NCBI GenBank assembly: GCA_030680175.1
Contig: JAUXWO010000090.1
Span: forward strand, 73,933-132,192
Direction: 5' to 3'
DNA from: Vicinamibacterales bacterium
GTDB taxonomy: Bacteria; Acidobacteriota; Vicinamibacteria; Vicinamibacterales; UBA2999
Length of the DNA: 58,260 bases
Shown here: positions 17,971 through 26,986 of the stretch, one piece after another
Layout: each line of letters begins with the position of its first letter
Numbering within the stretch: the stretch's first letter is position 1
Program-made: the position numbers and the translations under genes
Notes under the pieces: model-generated
The model's database searches: none
Told to the model about the DNA's origin: nothing
Seen by the model: only the letters and a program-made list of their open reading frames with translations

Positions 17971-17980
17971 AGCTTACAAT
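17971..17980. promoter_or_regulatory. Overlapping divergent -10 boxes between pyk and the O-methyltransferase
   Basis: The ten bases AGCTTACAAT read TAAGCT on the minus strand (17976-17971, 6 nt before the pyk GTG) and TACAAT on the plus strand (17975-17980, 12 nt before the methyltransferase ATG). The two hexamers share the TA at 17975-17976, so polymerase can serve only one direction at a time. Confidence 0.5.
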
Positions 17981-17992
17981 CGGTGGGTTCGA

Positions 17993-18670
17993 ATGAGCCA
18001 GATCACTCCGGTGCCCGTCGCCGATTACCTCGGCGGGCTGCGCTCCCTGCCCCATCCCCATCTCGCGCAGATGGCCGCCGACGGACGCGCGCAGGGCCTG
18101 CCGATTGTCGACGATGCGACCGGCGCACTGCTGCATGCACTCGTGCGCGCGACCGGCGCCAGGCGCGTGCTGGAGATCGGCACGGCCATCGGGTACTCGG
18201 CCGCCTGGATGGCGACGGCGCTCCCCGGCGATGGCCTCCTGATCACGCTGGAGCGCGAGGCGGAGCGTGCCGAGGCGGCCCGGCGCCACTTCGTCGCCGC
18301 CGGCGTCGATGCGAAGGTGAACGTCATGATCGGCGACGCGAGCCGCTACCTGCACAAGATCGCGGGGCCCTTCGACCTGATCTTCCAGGACGCCGACAAG
18401 GGACAGTACGGCCCGATGCTCGACCGCCTGGTGTCACTGCTCTCGCCGCGCGGCGTGCTGGTCACCGACAACATGCTCTGGAACGGCGAGGTCGTGCCAG
18501 GGTTCGTCACGACACCCGGGCGCAACGCCGCCGACACGGCGGCCATCGCCGACTACAACCGCCGCCTGGCCGGCGACCCGCGCCTCTACACCACCGTGCT
18601 GCCCGTCGGCGACGGTGTGGGGGTATCGGTCCGCGTCGCCGCCGAGGCAGGAAGAGGCACCCATGAGTGA
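17993..18670 (+). CDS. SAM-dependent O-methyltransferase (class I, family 3 type)
   Basis: 225 residues like bacterial catechol/caffeoyl-CoA-type O-methyltransferases. The SAM-binding motif VLEIGTAIGYSAAWMATALP, the acidic second strand (LLITLERE), metal-binding motif DLIFQDADKGQYGPMLD and VLVTDNMLWNGEV are all present. The substrate is unknown. Its end overlaps the next gene by 8 bp, starting a five-gene coupled run to 21575. Confidence 0.88.
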   Translation: MSQITPVPVADYLGGLRSLPHPHLAQMAADGRAQGLPIVDDATGALLHALVRATGARRVLEIGTAIGYSAAWMATALPGDGLLITLEREAERAEAARRHFVAAGVDAKVNVMIGDASRYLHKIAGPFDLIFQDADKGQYGPMLDRLVSLLSPRGVLVTDNMLWNGEVVPGFVTTPGRNAADTAAIADYNRRLAGDPRLYTTVLPVGDGVGVSVRVAAEAGRGTHE

Positions 18671-19010
18671 GCACCTGAAGGAGTTCCGGGAATTCCGCGA
18701 GAAGATGAACACGCGGATTCTGGAGTCGGACAACCTCGAGATCAAGCGCTTCTTTGCGCTCGACTCCCGCGCCTACGAGCCGGGCGCGCTGCCGACGCAG
18801 ACCAAGGAGCTGATGGGACTCGTCGCCTCGATGGTGCTGCGCTGCGACGACTGCATCACGTACCACATCGTCCGCTGCCGCGAAGAGGGCGTGAGTCGAG
18901 CGGCCTTCCTCGAGGCCTTCAATGTCGCGCTGGTCGTCGGCGGCTCCATCGTGATCCCGCATCTGCGCCGCGCCGTCGCGACGCTCGATGAACTCGAGGT
19001 GCAGGCATGA
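18663..19010 (+). CDS. Carboxymuconolactone decarboxylase/AhpD-like protein
   Basis: 115 residues. The AhpD-type pair of redox cysteines is in MVLRCDDCITYHIVRC (CxxC at about 60-63), with the preceding LPTQTKELMGLVASM and following EEGVSRAAFLEAFNVALVVG typical of the carboxymuconolactone decarboxylase family. Members with CxxC often act as thiol peroxidases or disulfide reductases. Start ATG 18663 overlaps the methyltransferase end; its stop overlaps the next small gene. Confidence 0.85.
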   Translation: MSEHLKEFREFREKMNTRILESDNLEIKRFFALDSRAYEPGALPTQTKELMGLVASMVLRCDDCITYHIVRCREEGVSRAAFLEAFNVALVVGGSIVIPHLRRAVATLDELEVQA

Positions 19011-19177
19011 CGCTCGACCAGTGGCTGGCGGACGCGAAGGCGGACGCGGAACGCCGGGGCGTCGAGGGGCTGCCGGCCCTGCTGGAGACGCTCGCCGCGG
19101 CCACGGCCGCCCTGCGCGCCGCGGACTGGAACGACGTGGCGGACGGCCCCTCGCCCGTCGACGAGGAAAGCGCGTGA
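19007..19177 (+). CDS. Small hypothetical protein, 56 aa
   Basis: An ORF that fills the space between the AhpD-like gene and the amidase exactly: its ATG overlaps the upstream stop (ATGA) and its TGA overlaps the amidase GTG (GTGA). The protein begins MTLDQWLADAKADAERRGVE and is helical, Ala-rich and acidic at the end. No known domain was recognised. The two coupled junctions are the main reason to believe it is translated. Confidence 0.65.
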   Translation: MTLDQWLADAKADAERRGVEGLPALLETLAAATAALRAADWNDVADGPSPVDEESA

Positions 19178-20532
19178 GCGACGTCCTCGATCAGACGATC
19201 GCCGACCTCGGTCCGCAGGTGGCGCGCGGCTCGGTCAAGGCGGAGGCGCTCGTCGAGCGCTGCCTCGAGCGCGTGGCCGCGCGCAATCCCTCACTGAACG
19301 CGTTCATCACCGTCACGGCCGACGAAGCGCTGGCCGCGGCGCGGCAGGCCGACGCGGAGATCGCGGCGGGACGCCACCGCGGCGCCCTGCACGGCATGCC
19401 GGTCTCGCTCAAGGACCTCATCGATCAGGCGGGCACCCCGACGACGGCGGGCTCGCGGGTACGCCGTGACCACCGCGCGGACCGCGATGCCACGGTGACG
19501 ACACGCCTGCGCGATGCGGGGGCAGCACTCATCGGCAAGACGAACCTGCACGAGTTCGCCTTCGGCACGACGACCGAAGACTCAGGCTTCGGACTCGCCC
19601 GCCATCCGATCGACCCCGCGCGGTCGCCGGGCGGCTCGAGCGGCGGGTCGGCCATCGCCGTGCGCACGGGGATGTCGCTCGCCTCGGTCGGCACGGATAC
19701 GGGCGGGTCGATCCGGATCCCCGCCGCGGCATGCGGCGTGGTGGGCCTCAAGGCCTGCCATGGTGAGATTTCCGCCGACCGGGTCGTCCCGCTCAGCCGT
19801 CAGCTCGACCACGTCGGCCCGCTCGCGCGTTCGGTCACCGACGCGTGGCTGATGTACGAGGCGATGCGCGGCGAGCCGAGGCGCTGCGGCGAACAGCTCG
19901 AGGGCGTGCCGGTGCGCGGCCTGCGGCTCGGACTGCTCCGCGCCTACGCGTTCGATCGGATCGATGCCGATGTCGAGGCCTCGGTGCTCGAGGCCGTGGA
20001 ACGCCTCCGCCGCGCCGGGGCCGAGATCGACGAGGTGCGGCTGCCGCACGCGCCGGACATCGCCGCCATCTACCTGCACCTCGTCCTGTCGGACGCGGCG
20101 GCCTATCACACGCCGACCCTCGACTCGCGGCCCGGCGACTACACGCCGAACGTGCGCCTGCGGCTCGAGATGGGACGGTATGTGATGGCCGAGGACTACG
20201 TGCGGGCCGGGCTCGGGAAGCGCGTGATCCGCCGCGAGGTCGAGGCGGCGCTCGACGGCCGCCACGGCCTGCTGCTGCCCACGCTCGCCATCCCCGCGCC
20301 GCCGCTGGGCGCGGCGACCGTCCGGATCACGCAGGGCGACGAGCCCGTCCGGACGGCCATGCTCCGGTTGACCCAGATCTTCAACCTGTCGGGACACCCG
20401 GCGATCAGCCTCCCTTGCGATCCCACACCCGCGGGCCTGCCGGTCGGCCTGCAGATCGCGGGCCGCCGCGACGGCACCCTGGCGCTGCTGCGGCTGGCGC
20501 GCACGGTGGAGAGCGTCATCGCGCACGCATGA
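19174..20532 (+). CDS. Amidase signature family hydrolase
   Basis: 452 residues. The Ser-cisSer-Lys triad is visible: Lys80 in PVSLKDLID, Ser155 in SPGGSSGGSA and the nucleophile Ser179 in GTDTGGSIRIPA, the amidase signature. The family includes GatA, but a free GatA would be expected with gatB/gatC, which are absent, so a general amidase is more likely. GTG 19174 overlaps the 56-aa ORF; the ATGA at the end overlaps the hydrolase gene. Confidence 0.88.
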   Translation: MSDVLDQTIADLGPQVARGSVKAEALVERCLERVAARNPSLNAFITVTADEALAAARQADAEIAAGRHRGALHGMPVSLKDLIDQAGTPTTAGSRVRRDHRADRDATVTTRLRDAGAALIGKTNLHEFAFGTTTEDSGFGLARHPIDPARSPGGSSGGSAIAVRTGMSLASVGTDTGGSIRIPAAACGVVGLKACHGEISADRVVPLSRQLDHVGPLARSVTDAWLMYEAMRGEPRRCGEQLEGVPVRGLRLGLLRAYAFDRIDADVEASVLEAVERLRRAGAEIDEVRLPHAPDIAAIYLHLVLSDAAAYHTPTLDSRPGDYTPNVRLRLEMGRYVMAEDYVRAGLGKRVIRREVEAALDGRHGLLLPTLAIPAPPLGAATVRITQGDEPVRTAMLRLTQIFNLSGHPAISLPCDPTPAGLPVGLQIAGRRDGTLALLRLARTVESVIAHA

Positions 20533-21575
20533 TCACACGAGCCTTCCACGCGTGGGAGGCCCGCCTGGCCTCGGTCAGCACCGATCGTGTCGTGCGCCCG
20601 TTCGAGTGGGGCCTCGACTGGCTGGACGGCGATCACGCGGACGCGCCGACGCCGCGCGAGGCCATCCGCGCGTGGGGCGACCGTGCGGTCGCTGACTCCA
20701 CCGCGTTCTTCACGCCGGCGCCGACCAGCGATTATGAGCACGTGGCCGGCCCCGGGGGCGGGGACAGCACCACGCTCCGCTTCCCGAGCGCCCTCGTGAC
20801 GCCCCATCCCGAGAACAACACCGTGGTGGCGCGGTACTTCCCGGCGCCCGCCACGCGCAGGGGCGGCCGCGCCGCGGCGCGGCGCGCGGTGGTCGTGCTC
20901 CCCCAGTGGAATTCAGACGCCGGCGGGCATGTCGGCCTGTGCCGTCTGCTGGCACGCACCGGCGTCAGCGCGCTGCGTCTGAGCCTGCCGTACCACGACG
21001 CGCGCCGGCCGCCCGAACTGCACCGCGCCGACTACCTCCTGAGCGCCAACATCGGGCGCACACTGCAGGTGTGCCGGCAGGGCGTGCTCGACGCGCGCCG
21101 CGCCATCTGGTGGCTCCACGGCCAGGGCTACGATCGCATCGGCCTGCTTGGCACCAGCCTGGGCTCGTGCCTGGCCACACTCACGGCGTGCCACGAGCCC
21201 CTCGTCACCGCGCAGGCGTTGAATCACGTCTCCCCGTACTTCGCCGACGTCGTGTGGCGGGGACTTTCGACGCGGCACGTGCGCGCCGGGCTCGAGGGCC
21301 ATATCGACCTCGACGACCTGCGCGAGGCGTGGCGCCCGATCAGCCCCTGGACGTACATCGATCGCGCGGCGCGGCTCAAGACGCTGCTCGTCTACGCGCG
21401 CTACGACCTGACGTTCCCGCTGGACCTGTCGCGCATGCTGATTGATGAATTCCGGCAGCGGGGCCTGCCCCACGAGGTGGCCATGCTGCCGTGCGGCCAC
21501 TACAGCACGGGGGTCGCCCCGTTCAAGTACCTCGATGGGTACTACCTTCAGAGGTTCATCGACAGGAACCTCTGA
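20529..21575 (+). CDS. Alpha/beta hydrolase (ABHD18-like)
   Basis: 348 residues. The nucleophile elbow GTSLGSCLATLTACHEP lies in the middle of the protein, after VVLPQWNSDAGGHVGLCRLL. A late Asp (VYARYDLTFPLDLS) and His (PCGHYSTG) complete a plausible triad. It resembles the ABHD18-type family, whose substrate is not established. It is the last gene of the coupled run. Confidence 0.75.
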   Translation: MITRAFHAWEARLASVSTDRVVRPFEWGLDWLDGDHADAPTPREAIRAWGDRAVADSTAFFTPAPTSDYEHVAGPGGGDSTTLRFPSALVTPHPENNTVVARYFPAPATRRGGRAAARRAVVVLPQWNSDAGGHVGLCRLLARTGVSALRLSLPYHDARRPPELHRADYLLSANIGRTLQVCRQGVLDARRAIWWLHGQGYDRIGLLGTSLGSCLATLTACHEPLVTAQALNHVSPYFADVVWRGLSTRHVRAGLEGHIDLDDLREAWRPISPWTYIDRAARLKTLLVYARYDLTFPLDLSRMLIDEFRQRGLPHEVAMLPCGHYSTGVAPFKYLDGYYLQRFIDRNL

Positions 21576-21610
21576 GCCCATTCGGCGGGCGCAGTGACTG
21601 GGCGGGGGCT

Positions 21611-21626
21611 CCGGCCGGACGGCCGG
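21611..21626. terminator. GC hairpin between convergent genes
   Basis: CCGGCC, GGAC, GGCCGG forms a 6-bp stem with a 4-nt loop between the stop of the hydrolase gene and the stop of the minus-strand small membrane protein. No U-tract follows, so termination strength is uncertain. Confidence 0.4.
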
Positions 21627-21851
21627 TCAGAGGTACTTCAGGAGGCCGACGAAGGCGCCGTAGAGGGCCGTCGCGAGTTGGCGGACGAGCGGAGACACCT
21701 CGCCCGAATCGACCGACTCGGCCACCGTCACCGGGTCGGTGAGCAGCAGCCAGACGGTCGCCCCGGCAATGATGGCGGCCAGCAACCCCACGATGCCGAA
21801 CAGGCTGAAGCTCAGGTTGCCGAGCCCGGACGCGCGACGACGTGCTGCCAT
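21627..21851 (-). CDS. Small single-span membrane protein, 74 aa
   Basis: Starts MAARRRASGLGNLSFSLFGI and has one strong hydrophobic helix (FGIVGLLAAIIAGATVWLLL), then a short polar segment and an amphipathic end. On the minus strand a TATGAT -10-like box sits 19 nt upstream of the ATG. No family was recognised. Confidence 0.6.
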   Translation of the reverse strand: MAARRRASGLGNLSFSLFGIVGLLAAIIAGATVWLLLTDPVTVAESVDSGEVSPLVRQLATALYGAFVGLLKYL

Positions 21852-21962
21852 GGCTTACGTGCTCGAGCGGATCATAGCACCGCGATCACGAGGTTGGACG
21901 ACGGGCGCCGGCGAAGAGTTCGCCGGGACGCCCGTCCATCGTGCAGGCCGCCCCCCGGGGGG

Positions 21963-22985
21963 TCAGCACTCCAGAACGATCTTTCCGAACTGGCTCGCCG
22001 CCTCGAGCCGCCGGTGGGCCTCGGCGGCTTCGGCGAGCGGGTAGGTACAGTCGACCACCGGCCGGAGTTCGCCGGCAAAGAAGAACTGCGTCGCCCGCAA
22101 CAGCTCCGCCTTGGTGCCCATGTAGGATCCCAGCAGGGAAAGCTGGCGGCTGAAGAGGAAGCGCAGATCGATCGCGGCCTCGTGGCCGGTCGTCGCGCCG
22201 CACGTCACGAGCCGCCCCCCGCGCGTGAGGCACTTCACGCTGCGCGCCCACGTCGCCTGCCCCACATGCTCGACGACGATGTCCACGCCGCGGCCGTCGG
22301 TGAGGCGCCGGATCTCGGCGGGCACGTCCTGGGTGTGATGGTTGAGGCTCTCGTAGGCCCCGAGTTCGCGCGCGCGCGCCAGCTTCTCGTCGGTCCCTGC
22401 CGTCGCAAACACACGGGCGCCGTGCAGCCACGCGATCTGGATCGCCGCCTGCCCGACGCCGCTCCCCGCCGCCAGCACCAGCACGTCCTCGCCCGCGCGG
22501 ACGCGCGCGCGCGTCACCAGCATGTGCCACGCCGTCAGGAACGCCAGCGGGAACGCGGCCGCCTCGGCGAAGCCCACGGAGTCGGGCACGGCGACGAGGT
22601 TCTGCAATGGGACGCACACGTACTCGGCATAGCCGCCCTGGCTCTGGTACCCGAGCACGTCGTAGCGCGGACACTCGTTATCGCGGCCATCCAGGCAGGC
22701 CTCGCACCGGCCGCACGACACGCCGGGCTGCAGGAGCACGCGTCGCCCCGGCGCGAACTCCCCGCCGGGCGTGGACACGATCTCGCCGGCCACGTCGGCG
22801 CCGGAAATGTGGGGAAACGGGATGCGCACGCGCTCGATCCCGCGGCGCTGCCAGAGGTCCAGGTGGTTCAGCGCGCACGCACGGACGCGCACGAGCGCCT
22901 CGCCCGGGCCCGGCACGGGATCCGGGGCATCCTCGTAGCGTAGCACCTCGGGGCCCCCGTGCTCGTGGAATCTGACCGCCTTCAC
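21963..22985 (-). CDS. Zinc-type alcohol dehydrogenase / quinone oxidoreductase-like (MDR)
   Basis: 340 residues of the medium-chain dehydrogenase/reductase superfamily. It has the GroES-like N-terminal domain (VRFHEHGGPEVLRYEDAPDP), the structural zinc cysteines CGRCEACLDGRDNEC, a Rossmann motif VLVLAAGSGVGQAAIQIA and GADVAGEI. NAD(P)H-dependent oxidoreduction is expected; the substrate is not predictable. Start GTG (complement 22983-22985) is preceded on the minus strand by TACAAT (23011-23006) and a purine-rich GAGGTCAGGGA. It is 44 bp downstream of the M16 gene pair. Confidence 0.87.
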   Translation of the reverse strand: MKAVRFHEHGGPEVLRYEDAPDPVPGPGEALVRVRACALNHLDLWQRRGIERVRIPFPHISGADVAGEIVSTPGGEFAPGRRVLLQPGVSCGRCEACLDGRDNECPRYDVLGYQSQGGYAEYVCVPLQNLVAVPDSVGFAEAAAFPLAFLTAWHMLVTRARVRAGEDVLVLAAGSGVGQAAIQIAWLHGARVFATAGTDEKLARARELGAYESLNHHTQDVPAEIRRLTDGRGVDIVVEHVGQATWARSVKCLTRGGRLVTCGATTGHEAAIDLRFLFSRQLSLLGSYMGTKAELLRATQFFFAGELRPVVDCTYPLAEAAEAHRRLEAASQFGKIVLEC

Positions 22986-23029
22986 GTGTCCCTGACCTCA
23001 GCTGGATTGTACTCCGGCGCCGGGCGGGC

Positions 23030-24397
23030 CTACACCCCCAGGACGGCGGGTTCGCCCAGGTTCAAGGACCGGAGGGAGCCCGCAATCGACTCGTGGTCGC
23101 CGACGATGAGCGTGACGAGACGGGAGGGATCGAGGTAGTGCCGGGCCACACGGGTCAGATCGGCGAGGCCGACGTCCGAAATGGCTGGGACGAACGCCTC
23201 GAAGTACGAGTCGGGCAGCCCGTGCAGCGCCAGTTGCGCCACGGATCGGGCCACCTGCTGCGCCGTCTCGAAGCCGCGCGGGTAGCCGAGCGTCAACGAC
23301 CGGACGGCCAGATCCCGCTCGAGGTCGGTGACGGGCTTCGCGCCGCGGATGAGATCGATCTCGCGGAGTGCCTCCGTGATCGCCGCCGCCGTCACCTCCG
23401 TCTGCACGCTCATCTGCAGGACGAACGGGCCGAGGCCCCGCCGCAGGTCGATGCCCGTCCGCGCGCCGTAGGTGTAGCCCTTGTCCTCGCGCAGGTTCAG
23501 ATTCACGCGGCTCACGAACTGCCCGCCGAGCACCGTGTTCAGCAGCAGGAGCGCGTGATAGTCGGGCGTGTCGCGCGATGCGCACAGGTGGCCGATGCGC
23601 AGCTCGGACTGCGCGGCGCCGGGCCGCGGCACGATCGCCAGCCGCTCGGCGGGCACGAGCGGCGGCGCGGCGAGGGCCGCGGTGCGGTCGAGCGGCAACG
23701 CCCCGGAGGGCCACGCCGCGAACGCGCGGACGCCCGCCTCGAGCAGATCCGCATGGCGGGCGTCGCCCGCCATCACGAGCGTCGTCCCCTGCGGGATGTA
23801 GGCGCGCTGGTGGAACGCGCGCACATCGGCGGCCGTCATGGCGCCGAGCGCGGCCTCGGTGCCGATGCTCAGGTGCCCGTAGGGATGGTCGCCGTAGATG
23901 ATCCGGGCGAACGCGCGCTCGGCCACCGCCGGCGCGTGGTCGCGCAGCTGGCGCAGGCGATCGAGGCGCAGCCCGCGCACGCGCGCGAAGTCCTCGTCGG
24001 CGAGCGTGGGCGCCATGACGATCTCGCCGAGCATCTCGAGCGCCGGCTCCAGGAACCGCGCGAGCGTCGTCATCGAGATGACGGTCGCGTCGGCGGTCAC
24101 GTCGATGTCGAGGTCGGCCCCGAGTCGGGCGAGGCGGTCGGCCACCTCGAGCGCGTCCCGGCCGCCGCTGCCTTCGTCAACGAGGTCGGCGGTGAGCGCG
24201 GCGAGGCCGGGCCGATCGGCAGGATCGGCGGACGAGCCGCCCGGGAGCAGCAGCACCAACGACACGACCGGGACGGCGTGGTGCGCGAGGGCGCGGACCT
24301 CGAGGCCGTTGTCGAGGACGCGGCGCTCGAGGCGCGGGAAGCGGAAGGCCGGCGCGGCCTCCGTCGACGGCAGCGCCGACCGATCGACGCGGCTCAT
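23030..24397 (-). CDS. M16-family peptidase-like protein lacking HxxEH
   Basis: 455 residues with the insulinase/mitochondrial-processing-peptidase fold. Where the zinc motif HxxEH would be, it reads PGLAALTADLVDEGSG, so this copy is probably the non-catalytic partner, like the alpha or C-terminal half of two-subunit M16 proteases. Conserved non-catalytic regions remain (LRIGHLCASRDTPDYHALLL, VSRVNLNLREDKGYTYGA). Its ATG overlaps the stop of the catalytic partner by 4 nt, so equal expression as a heterodimer is likely. Confidence 0.87.
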   Translation of the reverse strand: MSRVDRSALPSTEAAPAFRFPRLERRVLDNGLEVRALAHHAVPVVSLVLLLPGGSSADPADRPGLAALTADLVDEGSGGRDALEVADRLARLGADLDIDVTADATVISMTTLARFLEPALEMLGEIVMAPTLADEDFARVRGLRLDRLRQLRDHAPAVAERAFARIIYGDHPYGHLSIGTEAALGAMTAADVRAFHQRAYIPQGTTLVMAGDARHADLLEAGVRAFAAWPSGALPLDRTAALAAPPLVPAERLAIVPRPGAAQSELRIGHLCASRDTPDYHALLLLNTVLGGQFVSRVNLNLREDKGYTYGARTGIDLRRGLGPFVLQMSVQTEVTAAAITEALREIDLIRGAKPVTDLERDLAVRSLTLGYPRGFETAQQVARSVAQLALHGLPDSYFEAFVPAISDVGLADLTRVARHYLDPSRLVTLIVGDHESIAGSLRSLNLGEPAVLGV

Positions 24398-25698
24398 GAG
24401 ACGTGCACCGGCGTGGACCCGGGCAGCGCCAGGTGCTCGGCGCCGCGCGGCACGACGCTCAGCGCCACGTGTGGCGCGTCCACGAGGTACCGGCGGACGG
24501 CGGCGGCCATCAGCCCCGGCGTCATGTCGCGGTAGCGCGCCCGGTCATCGGCGAAGTAACCCGGGTCGCCGCGGAACACGTTATAGGCGTTCAACTGATC
24601 GGACTTGCCGCCGAAGCCGCCGATGGTCTGCAGGCGGTAGACGAATTGCGCCTCGGTCTGCACGAGGCTGCGCTCGACCTCGCTCGGGGTGGGCCCGTCG
24701 GTGGCCACCGCGGCCAGCGTCTCGAGGATGACGCCCGCCAGCGCGTCGAGCGCGTGCCCGGGCGCCGCGGTGGCGATGAGCTGGAAGATGCCCGACATCT
24801 CGCGCGAGCTCTGGTAGGCCATGACGTCGACCGCGACGCGCCGCTCGTAGACGAGCGCGCGGTAGAGGCGCGAGGTCTTGCCGTGCGCGATGAGGTCGGC
24901 GGCGAGATCGAGTTCGGCGTCGCCGGGCGCAAACATCGCGGGCGAATGCCAGCTCAGGTACAACCGCGGCAGCTCGACGCGGTCGTCGAGGCGCAGGCGC
25001 ACCTCGGCGGCCAGCGCGGCCTCGTGCGAGACGGGAGCCACGGGGAGGCCGGCGGGGATCTCGCCGAAGTAGCGATCGGCAAGCGCGAGCGCCGCCTCGG
25101 TGTCGATGTCGCCGGCCAGCGTCAGCGACGCGTTGCCCGGATGGTAGTACGCCCGGAAGAACGCCTGCACCTCGTCGAGCGTCGTCGCGCGGAGGTCGTC
25201 GGCGGACCCGATCGTGAGCCAGTGATACGGGTGGTCGGCCGGGAAGAGCGCTGCGGACGAGGCCATGCCGGCCAGGCCGTAGGGACGGTTCTCGTAGTTC
25301 TGACGGCGCTCGTTCAGGACGACGTCGCGCTGGTTGGTGAACTTCGCCTCGGTGAGCGCGGGGAGCAGGTGCCCCATGCGGTCCGATTCCATCCAAAGCG
25401 CGAGATCGAGCGCGCCGGTCGGGACGACCTCCCAGTAGTTGGTCCGGTCGGCGTTGGTCGAGCCGTTCAGCAGGCCGCCGGCGCGCTGGAGCGGCTCGAA
25501 GTAGCCGCGGTCGTGATGCGCGGAGCCCTCGAACATGAGGTGTTCGAACAGGTGGGCAAACCCGGTGCGCCCGGGCCGCTCGTTCTTCGAGCCCACGTGG
25601 TACCACACGTTCACCGCCACCATCGGCAGCTGATGGTCTTCGTGCACGAGCACGTCGAGCCCGTTGGCGAGCGTCCGCTTGGTGTAGGGTATGTGCAT
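24394..25698 (-). CDS. M16-family zinc metallopeptidase (catalytic partner)
   Basis: 434 residues. The inverted zinc motif HLFEH is present in GFAHLFEHLMFEGSAHHDRG, with the downstream Glu in ERRQNYENRPYG. It is expected to degrade peptides or process signal peptides with the inactive homologue. No signal peptide was recognised. It starts at an ATG whose complement is 25696-25698, preceded on the minus strand by TACGAT (25725-25720), and is divergent from the MFS gene. Confidence 0.92.
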   Translation of the reverse strand: MHIPYTKRTLANGLDVLVHEDHQLPMVAVNVWYHVGSKNERPGRTGFAHLFEHLMFEGSAHHDRGYFEPLQRAGGLLNGSTNADRTNYWEVVPTGALDLALWMESDRMGHLLPALTEAKFTNQRDVVLNERRQNYENRPYGLAGMASSAALFPADHPYHWLTIGSADDLRATTLDEVQAFFRAYYHPGNASLTLAGDIDTEAALALADRYFGEIPAGLPVAPVSHEAALAAEVRLRLDDRVELPRLYLSWHSPAMFAPGDAELDLAADLIAHGKTSRLYRALVYERRVAVDVMAYQSSREMSGIFQLIATAAPGHALDALAGVILETLAAVATDGPTPSEVERSLVQTEAQFVYRLQTIGGFGGKSDQLNAYNVFRGDPGYFADDRARYRDMTPGLMAAAVRRYLVDAPHVALSVVPRGAEHLALPGSTPVHVS

Positions 25699-25719
25699 TC
25701 GTGGGGGAACCAGCGCTCG

Positions 25720-25729
25720 ATCGTATCGT
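25720..25729. promoter_or_regulatory. Overlapping divergent -10 boxes between M16 operon and MFS gene
   Basis: ATCGTATCGT reads TACGAT on the minus strand (25725-25720) and TATCGT on the plus strand (25724-25729). They share TA at 25724-25725, the same geometry as between pyk and the O-methyltransferase. If the plus-strand box is used, the MFS start must be at ATG 25767 rather than 25701 or 25728. Confidence 0.4.
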
Positions 25730-26936
25730 GAACCGCCCAGCGCGTAAACCTCCGAACGCGTGGCGCATGCTCGGGCTGGTGGCCCTGGCGCAGTGGCTCG
25801 GGATGACGTTGTGGTTCTCGGCCACGGCCGTCACGCCGCGCCTCGTGGCGGAATGGACGCTTTCCCCCTCGCAGGCGTCCTGGCTCACCCTGGCCGTCCA
25901 GGCCGGGTTCGTGGCCGGCACGCTGGCGAGCGCCCTGACCAACCTCGCCGATCTGATCAACCCGCGGCGGCTCGTGTTCCTCGGCTGCCTCGTGGGCGCT
26001 GCGGCCAACGCCGCCGTCCTCGCGACCGACACGCCGGCCGTGGCGATCGGCCTGCGGCTGCTGACCGGCGCCGCGCTGGCGTGTGTGTACCCGCCAGGGA
26101 TGAAGATCGCCGCCGGCTGGTTCCTCGAGCGGCGCGGGTTCGCACTCGGCATCCTGATCGGGGCGCTGACGATCGGCAAGGCCTTCCCCTACCTGTTGAC
26201 CGCGATCTTCGGCGCCGACTGGCAGACGCCGATGCTCATCGCCTCGGCGCTGGCGGTGGCCGGAGGGACGCTGGTCCTCGCCGCCGTCGAGGACGGACCG
26301 CACGTCAGCGCGACCTCGCCGTTTGATCCCCGCGCCGTGTGGGCGGTGTTCGCGAGCCGCGGCGCACGGCTGGCCACGTTCGGGTACCTCGGCCACATGT
26401 GGGAGCTGTACGCCATGTGGGCGTGGGTCGGTGTGCTGGCGACGGCGAGCCTCACGGCCTCGGGCGTGGCCGGCGCGGAGACGGTCGGCGCGGTGGCGGC
26501 GTTCCTGGCGATTGGGAGCGGCGCGGCCGGATGCGTCTCCGCCGGCTGGCTGGCCGACCGTGTGGGCCGTGCGCGCGTGGCGATGTGGGCGCTCGCGACG
26601 AGCGCGTCCTGCGCGGCGGCGATGAGCCTGGCGTACGGCGGACGTCCCGGGTGGCTGTACGTGCTGCTCGCGGTCTGGGGGTTCGCGGTCGTCGCCGACT
26701 CGGCGCAGTTCTCGGCGCTCGTCAGCGAGCACGCGCCGCGCGATCACGTCGGCACGGCGCTCACGATGCAGGTCTGCCTCGGCTTCCTGCTGACGCTCGT
26801 CACGATCGAGGCGCTGCCCCGGGTGGCGGGCGTCGTGGGCTGGCAGCACGCGTCGTGGCTGCTGGTGCCCGGCCCGGTGCTCGGGTGGCTGGCGATGCGG
26901 GGCCTGCGTCGTCCGGCCCCGTCACGGGTATCCTGA
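25728..26936 (+). CDS. MFS transporter
   Basis: About 402 residues with 12 predicted membrane segments and the MFS loop motif between helices 8 and 9 (AGWLADRVGRARVAMWALAT). The first helix is VALAQWLGMTLWFSATAVTP. CynX/nitrate-type MFS proteins are similar in the N-terminal part; no substrate can be assigned. In-frame starts are GTG 25701, GTG 25728 (used here) and ATG 25767. Its TGA stop lies inside the first Fur-like palindrome of the downstream receptor gene. Confidence 0.8.
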   Translation: MNRPARKPPNAWRMLGLVALAQWLGMTLWFSATAVTPRLVAEWTLSPSQASWLTLAVQAGFVAGTLASALTNLADLINPRRLVFLGCLVGAAANAAVLATDTPAVAIGLRLLTGAALACVYPPGMKIAAGWFLERRGFALGILIGALTIGKAFPYLLTAIFGADWQTPMLIASALAVAGGTLVLAAVEDGPHVSATSPFDPRAVWAVFASRGARLATFGYLGHMWELYAMWAWVGVLATASLTASGVAGAETVGAVAAFLAIGSGAAGCVSAGWLADRVGRARVAMWALATSASCAAAMSLAYGGRPGWLYVLLAVWGFAVVADSAQFSALVSEHAPRDHVGTALTMQVCLGFLLTLVTIEALPRVAGVVGWQHASWLLVPGPVLGWLAMRGLRRPAPSRVS

Positions 26937-26948
26937 GATCCATTCTCA
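26934..26948. promoter_or_regulatory. Fur-box-like palindrome 1 (TGAGATCCATTCTCA)
   Basis: A 15-bp site with arms TGAGA/TCTCA matching 10 of 14 defined positions of the 7-1-7 Fur consensus TGATAATNATTATCA. It overlaps the MFS stop codon and lies just upstream of the -35 of the TonB receptor promoter. Confidence 0.5.
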
Positions 26949-26956
26949 CTATTTGA

Positions 26957-26986
26957 TTGACGACCTCCGAAGTCCGGATTTACGAT
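26957..26986 (+). promoter_or_regulatory. Promoter of the FecA-like receptor gene (TTGACG, 18 bp, TACGAT)
   Basis: TTGACG at 26957-26962 and TACGAT at 26981-26986 with an 18-bp spacer. The predicted +1 near 26993 falls between the two Fur-like sites. Confidence 0.55.

Noticed and set aside
19174-20532. GatA subunit of Glu-tRNA(Gln) amidotransferase
   Set aside because: The amidase motifs fit, but no gatB or gatC is adjacent and the neighbours are small redox and hydrolase genes; a general amidase is the safer call.
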